Positions 13,901-27,000 are shown, counted from the stretch's first letter. The stretch is 64,000 nucleotides of DNA from Melastoma dodecandrum (GCA_029817715.1 JARUPY010000534.1:3474501-3538500), one strand, 5' to 3'. A program made the numbers and translations. The notes: a model not told the origin generated them from the letters alone.

Positions 13901-14549
13901 TCGTGTCAGCTTTGGAGAAGAAAAACGAACAATGGATCTTCACAAACCATCGAAACATAACCAAAACCATTTTGGTGACACCAATGATTAAGCAATTAAT
14001 AAGAAGGATCTAATAACTGTCCACAATGTCCCATAATTTTGTGGCTTTACAAGTAGAAATGCGTTATAGTTGAACTAGCCACTAGTCTTAATGCACCCAA
14101 AGACGTAGACGCCATTATGAAAGTAAGATTAGGACCCATTGTCGGCCTGAGTTAAAGACAATAACAAGCACATAATAACCTCCTTAAGGATGAAGGATGA
14201 GCACCTCGAGTATAGCAATCACGGTACGACTGCTAGTGGGGCTGTACGCCATGCGGACCACCGGGGAATCAACTTCGATAGCCGCGATCTTGCTTCCCGT
14301 GAGCACATCGTATTCTGCAAACAACATAGCTCCGTCACCAAACAACAGCCCCAACCAAATCCACCATAAAACGACAGCTCCCATGACGAGTCCGCCCATA
14401 AAGCAAAAACCCATACCGACTATGTAACTCCCGATAGCGACGGCGACGACCGCCTGGTGAGGATGAAAAGCGGCGGCATGAGGCTGCAAGGGCTTGAGCC
14501 CTCTCCCAATGTATCGCAGATCCAGATGCTGAACCGTGGACCACTCCAT
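4945..14549 (-). CDS. TWD40-1: TWD40-1, WD40 subunit of the TPLATE endocytic complex
   Basis: 24 exons (14549-14417, 14314-14205, 13546-13381, 13222-13122, 13011-12939, 12850-12715, 12215-12055, 11913-11789, 11708-11609, 10838-10742, 10615-10564, 10151-10050, 9978-9832, 9756-9594, 9517-9281, 9151-8997, 8841-8713, 8587-8470, 8310-8115, 7995-7884, 7787-7633, 7436-5975, 5786-5592, 5415-4945) join in phase into 1631 residues. The protein closely resembles Arabidopsis At3g50590 throughout. The N-terminal 350 residues form WD40-like repeats (HPRLPVLYVAYAEGLIRAY, WDVST, LQVWKTR). The middle carries the conserved LPSAMRRLAQKLEE-type alpha-solenoid region, then a Pro/Gly/Gln-rich linker with repeated GLPDGGVPPQ. 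The C-terminus has helical repeats and a double CxxC zinc site (CDLCGAKF...CIICG). The family acts at the plasma membrane in clathrin-mediated endocytosis. Every border is GT-AG except intron 17. Confidence 0.93.
8588..8712 (-). other. Putative U12-type AT-AC intron (TWD40-1 intron 17)
   Basis: On the minus strand exon 17 ends ...CCCTCC and the intron starts ATATCCTCAC and ends ..ACAATAC before TTCAGATCTC. No GT donor nearby gives the conserved joined peptide GMPSFRSLLWVGP. The donor fits the U12 consensus ATATCCTT at seven of eight bases. A branch-like TCTTTAAC (8605-8598) puts its A about 11 nt from the AC acceptor, the spacing typical of minor-spliceosome introns. Confidence 0.75.
11055..11071. 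repeat. CA microsatellite in TWD40-1 intron 9
   Basis: A short run of (CA) dinucleotides near the middle of the 770-bp intron between exons 9 and 10. It is a potential length-polymorphic marker; no function is implied. Confidence 0.7.
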
Positions 14550-14928
14550 CATCTCCGTCCCGATAATTACGAGGAACCAAATTCAATCCCTAAACCATTA
14601 AACAGCCCAACTCAAACAAAACTCGACAATCCCAAACTCCCCAGGAAACGAAAAACCGGTCAGCCGCAGCAGTTCATCGTCCAAAAAGGGGCTCCTCTCG
14701 CACGACGGGACGCGATCTCGAATGCCCGAACTGATCCCGCGTCCAGAGATCTCGCAACACCGTGGGAAGGGAATGAGGGGGTGGTCCGAGGATGGATCCG
14801 TATCTGGACCGTTCGGAATGGGAATCGGCGACCGATCAACGAAATCCTTGCGGTAAGAGACTTTTGGAGAAGAAGTAAAAGGAGAGGAAGATGTTGATTT
14901 AGTTTCGGGCGCTGGTTAATCAAGTTGC
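14550..14928 (-). promoter_or_regulatory. 5' leader and proximal promoter of TWD40-1
   Basis: This is the only native-looking sequence between the TWD40-1 start codon (14549) and the truncated Ty3 element (left end near 14929-14970). It probably holds the 5' UTR and core promoter. Open frames on both strands are GC-richer than the flanks but have no family similarity that I recognise. Confidence 0.5.
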
Positions 14929-17900
14929 TTACTTTAATTTAATTTTATAGTTAGCATTATAATTTCTATCCCAAAGTTCCCGATCCACAGCCTTGTTGGT
15001 TGTGCTTCCCCTTATGTAAGGAACGTGGACTGGAGGATCGTAGCCGAACAAAGCCTGGAAAGGAGACATCAAAATTGCGGCGTGGTAGCCAGTGTTGTAC
15101 CACCACTCAGCCAGGGGCAACCACTTAGCCCACAACGTCGGACAGTCGCTACACATGCAGCGCAAGTAGGTCTCGACACAACGGTTCACGACTTCGGAAT
15201 GTCCGTCCGTCTGCGGGTGATAAGCCGAGGATCTCTTGAGCTCAACACCCTGCATAGAGAATAAGGTCTTCCAGAAATCACTGAGGAAGATGGGATCCCT
15301 GTCGCTGATTATTGAGTCCGGTAGACCATGGAGCTTGAAAACATGGTTTAGGAAGGCTTCAGCTGCAGATGAAGTTGTAATCGGGTACTTCAAGGCAACA
15401 AAGTGGCCAAATTTGGTCAGTCGATCGACAACCACCATGATCGCTTCCTTACCGAAGGATTTAGGAAGGCCAACAATAAAATCCATGGTTATTTCCGACC
15501 ATACTGATGTGGGAATCGGTAATGGCTGCAGCAACCCCGGGTATGCGGCTGTGTCGTACTTGTGCCGTTGACAGACATCACAGCTACGAATCCAGGTGCG
15601 AATATCCTTCTCCATTCCCTTCCAGTAGCAACAACTAGCAACTCTCCTCAAGGTCGCTTGCACGCCCGAATGGCCCCCAGCCGCTGAAGAATGAAAGGTC
15701 TGGATGATCAGCTGTCGTAAGGCCGCCTCGCTACCCACTACCAACTTTCCCTTCCGGGTAAGCATTTGCTGTTTGAATTCATAAGGCGGGCAAGGCCCTT
15801 GCTGCAACCGTTGGAGTACCATCTGCAAGTGTGGATCGCTTTCCCAGCTTCTCCTTATGTCATCCAATAAGGTCCCTTCTCCCAGCGACAGAGTCACTGT
15901 CATAATTTCAGCTCCCGATACACCCGAGAGAGCATCCGCTACAACGTTTTCTTTCCCCTTCTTATAAGTAATTGCATAATCGAAACCAGCAAACTTGGCC
16001 AACCACTTGACCTGCATGTCGTTGTGCACCCGTTGCTCGAGAAGGTACTTGAGATTGTGGTGGTCCGTCCGCAAGATAAAATGGCGCCCCATCAGATAAT
16101 GACGCCATTTGTCGATGGCATAAACTACCGAGAGCAATTCCTTGTCATACACTGATAATCCGGCGTGTCGAGGGGCAAGAGCCTTACTAATGAAGGCGAT
16201 GGGGTGACCTTCTTGCATTAGGACAACCCCAATACTTGTAGAACTAGCGTCCGTCTCGATGACAAACTCATTTGAGAAATCCGGAAGAGCTAGTGTAGGC
16301 ACGGTGGTCAGGGCGGTCTTCAGTTGATCAAAAGCAAGCTGAGCCGGTTCACTCCACTTGAAGGCTTCCTTCCGCAATAGATGAGTCAAGGGGCGGCTAA
16401 TAACTCCGTAATTCCTCACAAACCGCCTATAGTAACCAGTGAGGCCGAGGAAAGCCCGTAATTGAGTGATATTCGCTGGTACCGGCCAGTCGTTTACGGC
16501 TTGGATCTTCCTAGGATCGGTCGACACACCTTCCTTCTCAATGAAGTGGCCGAGGTACTCGAGCTTCCTCTTGGCAAACGAGCATTTGCTGAGCTTAGCA
16601 TAAAGTGTATTCTTCTGTAAAGCCTGCAAAACTTCATCCATATGGACCAAATGCTGCTCCAGCGTGAGGCTGTAAATCAGGATGTCGTCGAAAAAAACGA
16701 GAACAAACCTCCGTAAGAATGGTTTCAACACTTCGTTCATGAAGCTTTGGAACGTCGACGGTGCGTTGGTCAAACCAAAAGGCATTACGAGGAACTCGTA
16801 ATGGCCCTCGTGCTTCCGAAATGCTGTCTTATGGATGTCCTCCTCCTTCACACGGATTTGATGATAACCGGAGCGTAAGTCGAGCTTGGAGAACCAGCTA
16901 GCCCCGTGTAATTCCTCCAGCAGCTCCTCTATTATGGGAATCGGAAACTTGTCTTTGATCGTCCGAGCATTGAGCTCACGGTAGTCAATGCAAAGCCGCC
17001 AAGAGTTGTCTTTTTTCTTGACAAGAACCACTGGCGAGGAGAAAGGGCTGGTGCTGTGGCGGATGACCCCCGATTCTAACATCTCCCGGACCAATTTCTC
17101 GATGATATCCTTCTGAACGCTCGAATATCTATATGGTCGCAACGACAAGCCATTCACTCCCTCCAACAAGGGAATCACGTGATCATGGGATCTCCGCGGG
17201 GGTAAGCCTGTTGGCTCCGCAAAAACCTTCACGTATTAGGACAAGAGTCTTTGAACCCCGAGAGGAAGGTCGTCCAGAGCCCCATCAGTCGTTTGCTTGA
17301 GGTTTGGGATCAATAGTAAGCCCATCTCCTTGCAACTAAGAGAGTATAGCCCCATCGTCACTCGTGCAAACTCCTCATCTCCTGCCGTCAAAAGGATTTG
17401 CTTCCCCTGCTTAATAAACTGCATTGTGAGCCTTGTGAAATCCCATAGTACAGAACCGAGCGACGACAACCATTCCATTCCCAATATCATGTCGCACCCC
17501 TTGATTGGCATTAGCAACATGTCGGCCGTATAGTCCTCTCCTTGCATCTCCCAATTAAAGCCGGGTAATACTGTGTCGCAGACCATCCGTTCGTCGTTAG
17601 CTACCAATACACCTCGACTTGGGATTGTATGAAGCTGTCGTCCTGTCTGCTTGGCGATCTTGGGGTCTAAAAAATTATGTGTGCTGCCGGAGTCAATCAA
17701 AATCACCAACCTCATTCGCTTATAGTGTCCCACTACCTTCATAGATCTGTTCTGCGAATTAAGGGAGATGCCGTGTAGAGCATACAAGGAGACCCGAGGT
17801 GTCTCTTCCTTTTCTTCTTCTGTAACCGGGTCTTGCTGCTGCACTACCTCATCCTCTGTTTCCTCTGGCTCATCCGGTTCCAATGTGATCGCGAAGGACC

Positions 17901-18909
17901 TCTTGTTGGGACATTGGTGGCCGTAAGTGAATTTCCCATCGCACCAAAAGCACACCCCCCTTTGTCTTTTGTCTGCCATCTCCGCCGCTGTCAAGCGCTT
18001 GTGGGGTGGTTGATACGCCTGACTTCTCGACACAAAAGGAGCTGATTGTCTGAAATTACCTTCTATAAACTTGTTGTCCCCGCTTCCACGGAAGGGACCT
18101 CTGTTCGAAGGTGCCATTGATTGACCCCTGAAATTAGAGCTCGGGTCCCAACGTCCCCCCTTGGCCAGCGTATCACGACTGCCTCCAGTTACTACTTCCT
18201 CATCACCCGACAAAGCCTTCCCAAGTGAAATAGCCTTTTGTAGGGTCCTGGGATCCAGCACCATAAGCATCCTCCTCGTCTCCTTCTTAAGACCCTCAAT
18301 GAACATGGCCACTTGGTCCTCCATTCCTACATCCACCTTCGTAACTAGCGCGACGAACGCATTGACATACTCTGAAAAACATCGACCTTCCCTCAATTCC
18401 ATGAGCGCTGCTATAGGGCGCGTCATCTCGTGGGGGCCGAACCTCAACAGCATGGCAGTAATGTATTCCCCCCAACTGATTGGACCCAGCAATCCTTGAC
18501 CCTTCACGAATGCGTAATGCCATTCTATGGCCAACCCCGTCAAATGAATCGAGGCCACGCTGACCATCAACTCCGGAGGAGTTGCATCCAACTCGAAGAA
18601 CCTTTCACATCGAAAAATCCACTCTTGAACGTTCGTTCCGTCGAAGGACGGAAAATCGATCCTGGGTTGTCGATTAATACGGTCGGCGGGCCACCCCGAC
18701 TGCGTCTCTCCTCTCAATCGCATTCCTGTTCCTTCCGACTCAGTAGCTGTCACCGGCGTTCCCTGATTCCTACCCTTAACCTCGTCGTCTAACGTCAGAA
18801 TCTTCTCATTCATCGCATCCATCTTTCGCATCATCTCCTGGAACATTTCCCTGACAGAGTCCGCGTCCATTTGCTCAACCTTCGACCGCGTCCTATCAGC
18901 CACAGGCAT
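14929..18909 (-). pseudogene. Ty3/Gypsy gag-pol polyprotein with one in-frame stop
   Basis: The first part (18909-17236, 557 residues) has a gag domain (WIFRCERFFELD around residue 97), a zinc knuckle at 320-333 (C-x2-C-x7-H-x-C) and an aspartic protease site DSGST at 406-410. A TAA at 17238-17236 interrupts the frame. The same frame then continues through RT (LRSGYHQIRV, FDDILIYS), RNase H (ETDASSTSIG, FILRTDHHNL) and integrase with its HHCC zinc site (CDVCQRHK) and DDE core (TMDFIVGLP, ISDRDPIF, HPQTDGHSE). The last residues after ...KAVDRELWDR no longer resemble integrase and run to a stop at 14929. The single nonsense codon and the missing C-terminus make it non-autonomous now. Confidence 0.88.
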
Positions 18910-18938
18910 TCCCTTCCCTTTAGAGGTCGAGCTTCACC

Positions 18939-18950
18939 GCTCTGATACCA
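18939..18950 (-). promoter_or_regulatory. Primer-binding site (initiator Met tRNA) of the Ty3 element
   Basis: The minus strand reads TGGTATCAGAGC, the standard complement of plant initiator Met tRNA, placed 2 nt inside the proposed LTR border and 30 nt before the gag start codon. Confidence 0.85.
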
Positions 18951-18952
18951 CT

Positions 18953-19470
18953 TGATGACGGGAAATGTCACCACCAATCTACTAGAAGCTGAACCTTCAA
19001 ACGTTCGAACAAAATATCCAAAGACCAACAATACCACAAATAGCAATCCTGTCTACCGTCGACAATAAACACCAAAACCCAATTTAAAGGAGTCTTTCAG
19101 TCACAACGTCTTCCTCCGGCCATCATTTCTTCCCTGCACCGACCATCCTCTTCCTTCCTAATTTTTCCCCCTATCGTCTCTCCCAGCAAGGATCTCCCCT
19201 CTTAACAGCTTCCTTTGCAGATCCTGCAGGTGGTTGCAACCAACTGCTATCTTCAGATTTGCTCCTCCCTTTGCTCCGCTTGTGCAATCTCGTCCAGGCC
19301 TGTTTCTTCTTCAAGCCCAACCTGATTCCACGGCCTCAACTCCATCTCGACGGCCTTCTTCTCCAGCTGCTTCACCTGGCCCGCTCCAACTTCAGTGCTC
19401 ACCATATCCATAACGGCCTCAACCGTCTTCCCGGTAGTTCCTGCTGTCACTCCAATGGAACCTTGCATCA
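18953..19470 (-). repeat. 5' LTR of the Ty3 element (solo side)
   Basis: The inner border is fixed by the primer site. The outer border was chosen because the 518-bp interval begins TGATG and ends CATCA, giving perfect 5-bp inverted ends. There is no second LTR in the window to confirm the length, so the outer end is tentative. A short minus-strand frame inside (19468-19253) is not recognised as a gene. Confidence 0.5.
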
Positions 19471-19855
19471 GATAACCTTCCGATTCCGACGAAACTTACA
19501 AATCGGAAAAATGCCGACGACTGAATTCCAGTTTCTGAGTTCCGACCAGCCCAGGAAAGTTATGCGGCAATAACTGGAAAGAAAGCTTTTTACAAAAGAG
19601 GAACATTACACAAAACAGGCACGGGATCCCCTCTCCCCGGCCGGCCGACCGTGTTCATTTCGTTATACTTGGTTTGATTCTAGGAGATGATTTGACTAAA
19701 CAAGAATGACTCACTCGGTAGAAGCGTTTTCTCCAAATAAGTATATATCCCGAATACTCCGGCGGAAGCTGCCCGTGCTTTTCCCCGATCCTCCAAACTC
19801 GGGTTCTCATCGTATCGTTGTCTGGTCCTAGTTACGGAGTCTTCCAGTGTCATCA
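19471..19855. other. Short intergenic gap before the CRK 3' end
   Basis: No coding potential was seen. It probably contains the 3' UTR of the CDPK-related kinase and the flank of the Ty3 insertion. Confidence 0.6.
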
Positions 19856-22800
19856 TCATGTCTTAGCCATTGTTCGGCTCGACACACCGTGTAAGAGTTT
19901 TAGGAAACCATGGAAGCTCAGGTTTCCATCGGTATGCCTGATCCAGTCGTGGAGGACGGCGTAGACGGGCACCGAACTGCTGACACCAAGTTCCTGCAGC
20001 AATTTTTAGGACCATAATTTATCAGGAGCAAACACGAATGGACACGGGAAAACAATCAGATGGACACGCCCGGCCACAAATCCGGCGTTGAAATGACCTA
20101 CCGAAGCCAACTCGTCAATCACAATAGCCCTGTTTCCTTCTTTCTCGAAAATTTCATAGGCACAACGTGCATGTTGTTCCCATCTATCAAGAGCTTCAAG
20201 TTGGTGGACACTGAGAGTAGCCGCACAATACTCTTCGAAATCCATTCTCCGATATTGAAGTGCGCTAAGCTGTTCATAGGGCAAGCAAAGTCAGTTGCGG
20301 TTCTAAACCCAGTAACAACAGATTGCAGCATTTCAAAAAATCTGATGCAGAAAATTCATACAGATGTCAAAAAATCTGGAACTCTCGAATCCTTCATTGC
20401 CTCCGTTGAACACTTCATCAAAGCCTGGAGAAACGAAGGGTTACACTATCAATATAAACAAAAACTATTGAGGCTAGCTCGATGTGACCAGAAACTAACC
20501 ACTCCAATGTTCTCCAAGCTAATAGTGCCATTATTGTTTGGTTCGAACAGTGCAAATTGCTCTTTCATGTAAAATAACTCGTCCACGGTTAACGTCTTCG
20601 AAAGAGCCTGCAATGTAACATTTAATCCAGCAATGAGACAGCATCCCCATGTGAGTAATAATGGCAAGAGATGATAAGTTCGGGTAACCACAATTCCAAA
20701 AATCAGCCAGAATTATTAGGAAACCATCACGCAAAGCTCAAATCGACATGGAAAAAGAAATTACAGTTACAATCATACCCTGAGGGCAGCTCTTCGTAAC
20801 ATTGAAGAGCGCATGTATGCCTTCATGAGTTTGAAAACTAGAATGTCAAGCGGCACCTTGACCTCTTTGTAATTCCTAATCCAAGGATGGCCTGCGAGGA
20901 ATGATAGTAAGATTGCACCCGATAAAAAGACGGCGCACTAAGTTCTCAACGGAATTGAAACCTTACTGAGTGCTTGTACAGCAGTCATCCGTTTCCTAGG
21001 ATCCTTAATCAGCAACCGCTTTACAAAGTCTTTAGCCTCGGCAGACAAAGAAGGCCAAGGCTGCTCGTCGAAACTTGGATCGGCTTTTAGAACAGCTCGA
21101 AAGATTCCAGACTCAGTTCGTGCCCAAAAGGGACGGCTACCACATAGTAAGATGTATGATATTACGCCAACACTCCAGACATCTGCCTCAGTGGTGTAAG
21201 CTCTATGAAGGACTTCAGGGGCCACATAGTACGCACTGCCAACAATGTCATTGAGCCTTTCATCTGCATAATTTGATAACAAAATAGAAGAAAACATTAG
21301 CCAATCCTCGAAATGATTGATCACCCGGTTAGAAGAAGCTATGACATGGCGAGCACAATCAGACCTGGTTTTACATAGTCGGACAAGCCGAAATCGATTG
21401 CCTTTAACGATGAGTTCTCATCTTTTGATGAGAAGAGAAAATTCTGAGCCAAGAACAATATCATACAGTCAGATATATTAATATCTAGGACGAAGCATCG
21501 GAATGTTAAAGCAATTGAAAAGACATCTCTTCCAATAAGAATTGATTACCAAATACGAATATCCAATTACCCAACTTTTAGTTAAAAATGTCATAAAGTA
21601 AACCTCACTGAACACAACGAGAAGGGAATGGACAAACCTCGGGTTTTAAATCCCGATGTACCACACCCTGAAGGTGGCAAAATGCAACAACATTTAATAT
21701 CTGAATCAAGACAGCTTTGGCATCATCCTCAGTGTACTTCCCTCCCCTACATATGACCACAAAAAAATCTTAGTTGCAATGCAATTGTCGTCATATACTT
21801 GATCAGAAGATAATTAATAGATTGAAATGATTACCTCGAGAGTATTCTATCCAACAGTTCTCCTCCTTCGCATAACCTGCAAGCGGAATCAGTCAATGTA
21901 AGTAAAGTTAAAATTGAGCCGTTGACTGATTTCTCACACCGGACGAAAGTCTCACAAATGCTTGAAGTCTAAATAAGATTGTTGACTGACTAGTCTGACA
22001 TCTCTCTGCCAGGAAATCGTTGGTTCAATGGTAATAACAACCTATGGCCACGAGTTCCGTTGATCAATAAGTAAAGCGGGGTCCAAAATGATAATAAACT
22101 TTATCTTGTCGATATTAGACGCAAAAAGACAAACATCGTAAATAAACTTAGCAACACTGAGACCATATACTAGCCATTTATATTCTCTATCTTGGAACAA
22201 AAAATTGGAAGTTTCTGTCCCTGGTTTGTAGAATAAGTAAATGTGAAGATTAACTACTTACTCCATCACAATGTAGACATTGTCACTGTCCTCATACGCA
22301 TCGTAGAACTGTACTAGATTGTTATGTCCTGTCAAAGCTCTGAGTATCTTCACCTCCCTTCTGACATCCTCAATAGCAATGGCGGTCGTCATCTACATGA
22401 GAAATTAAGGAAATTGAGACTGTATTTCAATAATTCTTAACAGACCACTTGTCAGTCCCAAAAAATGCATCACCATGAAGGAAACTTTAAAACCCATTTA
22501 AATACCATCCGTGAAAGCAGAATAAAAAACGAAGAAGACTAAGCCAAAGCACAGTCCCATAAGAGGAATCCTGGAGCAAAGACCAGGAAAAGTTCCCTGG
22601 TTATATTAAACATAAAAGACCAGAATATGACAATTCCTTACTTAATGAGACCCTGTCAGCATAAACCCAGATTTACCAGTCAGTAGTTCACATGAAAGGG
22701 ACAAAAAGGAAAAGAGTTCATTTGATACTACGATTGAATTTTGGGACAACTTATCTGCTATTCATTTCATCCGAGTCCTGTGTGCTCAATCAGAGGGTGT

Positions 22801-24036
22801 ACTTGAACACATGAAAATCGAAAAAGATGATAAATTATACACGACAAAGTAAGAAGGAAGCCGATTAGTCCCAACCACTATGCAATCTTGTTTCTATCAA
22901 GATTATTAAAATCTTAATCATTTTGACAGTATCTTCATCGGCAGCCTCAATAACCTAAAAGTTAAGTGATTAAAAATCTAAGAGGCGCTAAACTTCTAAG
23001 AAAAGAAAGCGACCTCCCAGTAGCTAAACTTCGATACGTGCGGTCAATAAAACAATTACGGGACAACAATTTTGTGTCATTTAGCTAGTGTAAGACTCTT
23101 TCATACAAAGCTAAAAATTATCATGATTGTCATGGGTCATCAACATCATATGCCCAATTCATTGTCGGCCATAAAAACAACTGAACTCTATCACCACCAA
23201 TTCCACTCACACCCAGAAGGCTACAACAAGAAAGACATATATGGACAGGAAAAGGCAAATTAAAAATTAAAACCCCCAAACGCCAGGAATCACAGTGTCA
23301 GATGAACAAACCCTTCCCAGCACCAAACCTTTGAGTAAGCACTAAACAGAGCAGTCCACAACAATGATTTGGACCAACTCAAATATCCCCGGGTCAGTAT
23401 TTCACCAATAAGCGAACAACTTTACAAATCCAGCCCCCACTTCACATCATAAACCGTATCCTATCCACTAATTAAAACCACAAACATTAGGAATTGTTAA
23501 AAAAGAAAACAAACCTTTGCCTTGGGAATAACCTTAACAGCAACTTGTAGCCCCTTCATCTCGCCCTTCTTAGAGACGGCACAGCACGTATACCCAAAAT
23601 GCCCCCTCCCAACTTCCTCCCCTATCTCATACTTGCCCGCAAAGTTCTTGGAGAAACCGAAGCTCTTATCCAGCCCGGCCCCGCCCTCCTCCCCACCACC
23701 CTCTCCGGAGACCGCGGACCCACCAATCCTACCCCTCCGCCTGGCCAGCGCCGCCCTTATGTGCTTCGCTGGGGACGGCGGGGGACGGAAGAACCTCTTC
23801 GGCGTCACCGAGTTCGCTGGCGACTTCTTCGAGAAAGGATAATTCGCAGGGCTGGGCGTGTACAGCGCGAAAAACGGCGACTTCTTCCCGTTCTGGATCC
23901 TAACGTCTTCTTTCCCGTCCCGGGAATCCTTCCCCTCGCCATTCCGGGGCGTCAGGTTAGGGTTTTGCACGTCGGGCTCCGGGAGGGATGGGTTCTGGGA
24001 GAGGAGATTCGAGGGCTTGGAGGTACAAGCACCCAT
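19856..24036 (-). CDS. CDPK-related protein kinase (CRK family)
   Basis: Eleven exons (24036-23515, 22392-22262, 21876-21835, 21746-21638, 21443-21365, 21263-20967, 20891-20779, 20607-20500, 20424-20362, 20269-20102, 19993-19856) encode 589 residues, the normal length for plant CRKs. The N-terminus MGACTSKP offers a myristoylation glycine and a nearby cysteine for palmitoylation, implying membrane attachment. A Pro/Ser-rich variable region is followed by the kinase domain from about residue 136: [13 protein letters not shown] (Lys168), HRDLKPEN (Asp264), DFG (285-287), APE. The C-terminus has degenerate EF-hand-like segments ([14 protein letters not shown]), so calcium binding is likely weak, as in CRKs and unlike true CDPKs. 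All catalytic residues are present and all phases match. The first intron is 1.1 kb. The exact orthologue among Arabidopsis CRKs was not resolved. Confidence 0.93.
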
Positions 24037-27000
24037 TTTCGCTCCCGGGTCTTCTTCCCTGACGGATTGGGTCTATAGGATGATGCTATTTAACGTGGCG
24101 CCTATTTAAGGTTCCTGTCCGAACCAGGAAAGAATGGGGAAGGGCAACGACGGCATTGGGAATGTAAAATAAAAATAGCGACGAGAAAAGGTGGAGAGTT
24201 TAGGGAGGGGAGGGGAGGGGAGGAGTGAATCTCGTCCAATCCTAGTCGGGTGTAGTATTTGAGCTGATGATTTGAAAGAAGAAGAGGGAAATGACGATGA
24301 CGATGAGGAGGGACAGGACAGGAGAGAATGGGGTGTGATTTGGTTGTTTTTTCGTTGGTTGTCTCTTTTTCTTGTATGTTTGTTCAGAGAGAGATGATTA
24401 ATTAAATTTATTTTATTATTATTATTAATTTTTGTAAGTTCTGATAAACAAACTTAATCCGAAATTGGAAATACTCCTTCCAAAAAGGTCAAGTTAACAC
24501 CACCGTTCAAGTTGGTTGAATTAAATAAATAAAACCAACACCCACGAGTCACAACGTCTCAATTGTAATCAAATCTCCATTTTTTTTTAATTACTTTTGT
24601 TTCAACAATTGTAACATAATCCTTTGAATCATAATCCTCCCTCCCTATTTTGAGTTTTGGCACCATAAGATGATTATTATCTTCTTGACTTTGACGCGAC
24701 ACCACATTAATTCAGACAATGTGAAATTAGACACACACACTGAGATGGAAAGGGGCGGTAGATGATGATCCCCAAACGAAGTTAAATTCAATGTACCCCT
24801 GAAGAAAAAAGGTGAAACATCTCGGATGTGGGCAAGTGGGAGTTGCAAGAAATTTATTACCACTAGTAGTGTGGCGTGTGGGGAGGAGGGAGAGGGATCG
24901 ATAACAACGTTTTTGTTTTCGAGTTGAATAAATTCTTCCCTTTTTTTTTTTTCTTTTCTCTTTTCTCTTAAACACAGCATAAGAAATGGTGTTGAAGAGT
25001 CGAGAGACAAGGACACGGTCAAATCATCACCACAAAATCACGAACCTAGCGATGATGCCAGTCTTGAACGTTACTTCCCATAAAAAGAAAGAAACATCAC
25101 CAAAAATTCAAATTGCTAAGTTATAAGAGCAAGAAGAAGCAATCCACTCGACTCGACATGTAAATGTGATTGCGGGTTCTATGTGCATGATATATGAGGA
25201 CAAAGAAAACGTGCAAATGTCTATATGAGGTTATAATTGTTCCCTTTTTTTTTAAATTTTTATTCTTTTACTTTAATTACTTGGATTACTTTATTTTGAA
25301 TTCGAACCTGTTTTCACGTTCAATGGCGTGAACTTATATTACGATTGCAGTAAGAGGTCGTCGAATTATTGTATATCTAACAAGAAAGAACAAGTGAACA
25401 AAAACAATCGAGTTTTAGACAAAAGACCATTCTTGAACTTTTATTTTAAATTTCAAATATTTTTTTTTTCTTTTAGCCATCCAAATAAAATATAAACCTT
25501 GGAATATTTCCTTTTTCCTTTCTTCTCCCCCTCGACAGTTCTCAAAATAAAATAAAAAAATAATTTGACCATCTGATATTTAAAATTTTTAATAGAGCCG
25601 GGGTTTCACAATGACGTCATGCCTAATTTTTTTTTTTTTATTTTTTTTTATTACTTTGGTGGCAAGGCAAGATTGACCGAGAATTAATTAATCATGGGAC
25701 AACATGAACAAGACAACATTCCTATAAAGTTTGAAATCGAGTTACTTCGCTAATACACAATAAATACGAGTGATATGAGATGAGCAACAGAGAAAGGATT
25801 TCTAAATGCAAATGTTTGTTTGGTTTCGAACTGCTGCTCTTCCCCAAAACTCAAATATAATTCACCAACTGAAACAATATCTTTTTTTTTTTTAACTTGG
25901 AAGGTTAAACTTTTGATGCAGGGATTAGGGAATCGAGGGAGCGGAGGACGCCACATAATACTTATATATGTGGGTGCTAAATAAACTTAAAAAAAAAAAA
26001 ACAAGTGGATGTTATAGTGAAACCCGAGAGAAATCGCGATCTCTAGGATCACATAAAAAGAAAAGAGGAAAGAAAAAGGGTAGTAATAACATCTGTGGCG
26101 TAAAGGTAAACATAAAAGCTTGGGATTTTCAGACCAACAACATGCTTGCACTTTGGAAGATTCGGTAAATAAAATAAGAAATAACACAACCTACGAATCT
26201 ACTACCACCAGGGAACATGCTTAAATGAAAAGCCGCTTCGGCGAATAACTGGACGTCCCACATCTAGGGTAAGTAGCTAGTTCTCAATAAATACGCACGT
26301 GATCCCTCCACGAAAGAATGCCAAGCCCCAGCACTTTTAGGTCCATGTGATAATATTAAAAAGGAGGACCCCTCCACGGGGCCCACGTCAACAACGATTA
26401 GATTCTAGTCTGGTGTCAGTATGTTCATGGTAAGTAGCTGATGATGCTATGTAAGAAAAGATGGCAAGCTTCTTGACATGGAAAACTCTCTCACCAGGAC
26501 CCCCCACCCTGCTGACACCAGCTCATCAGCAGCCAGAGGAACTGTTTCGAGAAGTCCAAGCATGCGCGGGTAAAACGAACCTGAACACGACAACTAACCC
26601 CCGCTCGCTTTCATGGATAGCGGGTGGGTGGGGATAACAACCAGCATTTGCTATGACACCCGGGTGTAGGTGAGGATGAGGCGAAAATGAAAGAGTCATT
26701 CATGTTCATCCGAAGAAAAATGTTACCTATTCTGTCTGCTTCCTAGCAATAATACTACTACTCTGCAATGAAGCCATACAGCACTGACATGTCAATAATC
26801 GAATTTGCCTTGAAGGTCTCCGACCTTTGTTTCTCACATAACAGCATCTACCAACTAGAACAATAAAATAAAAAAAAATTGCCGAGGCAAAATTAAATTT
26901 CAGCAAAAGAAGAGGGCATTAAAGGACAGCTCCCAACCTCACTTAACCGAGCCATCTGGTGCACATGCAACACTTTCCGAAATATGATTTGTAGGTCACA

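Larger units (their letters stand above)
14929..19470 (-). mobile_element. Truncated Ty3/Gypsy LTR retrotransposon
   Basis: Reading on the minus strand: 5' LTR (19470-18953), initiator-Met tRNA primer site, gag, protease, RT, RNase H and integrase, then an abrupt end at about 14930-14970. The integrase loses its C-terminal part and there is no polypurine tract or 3' LTR, so no target-site duplication can be tested. The order of domains (integrase last) places it in Ty3/Gypsy. The integrase and gag style resembles plant chromoviruses, but the chromodomain that would prove it is missing. Confidence 0.88.

Noticed and set aside
19253..19468. Minus-strand 71-residue frame at the LTR start
   Set aside because: It lies wholly within the proposed LTR and has no recognised domain.
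23599..24078. Plus-strand proline/arginine-rich frame
   Set aside because: Shadow of the GC-rich first exon of the CDPK-related kinase.
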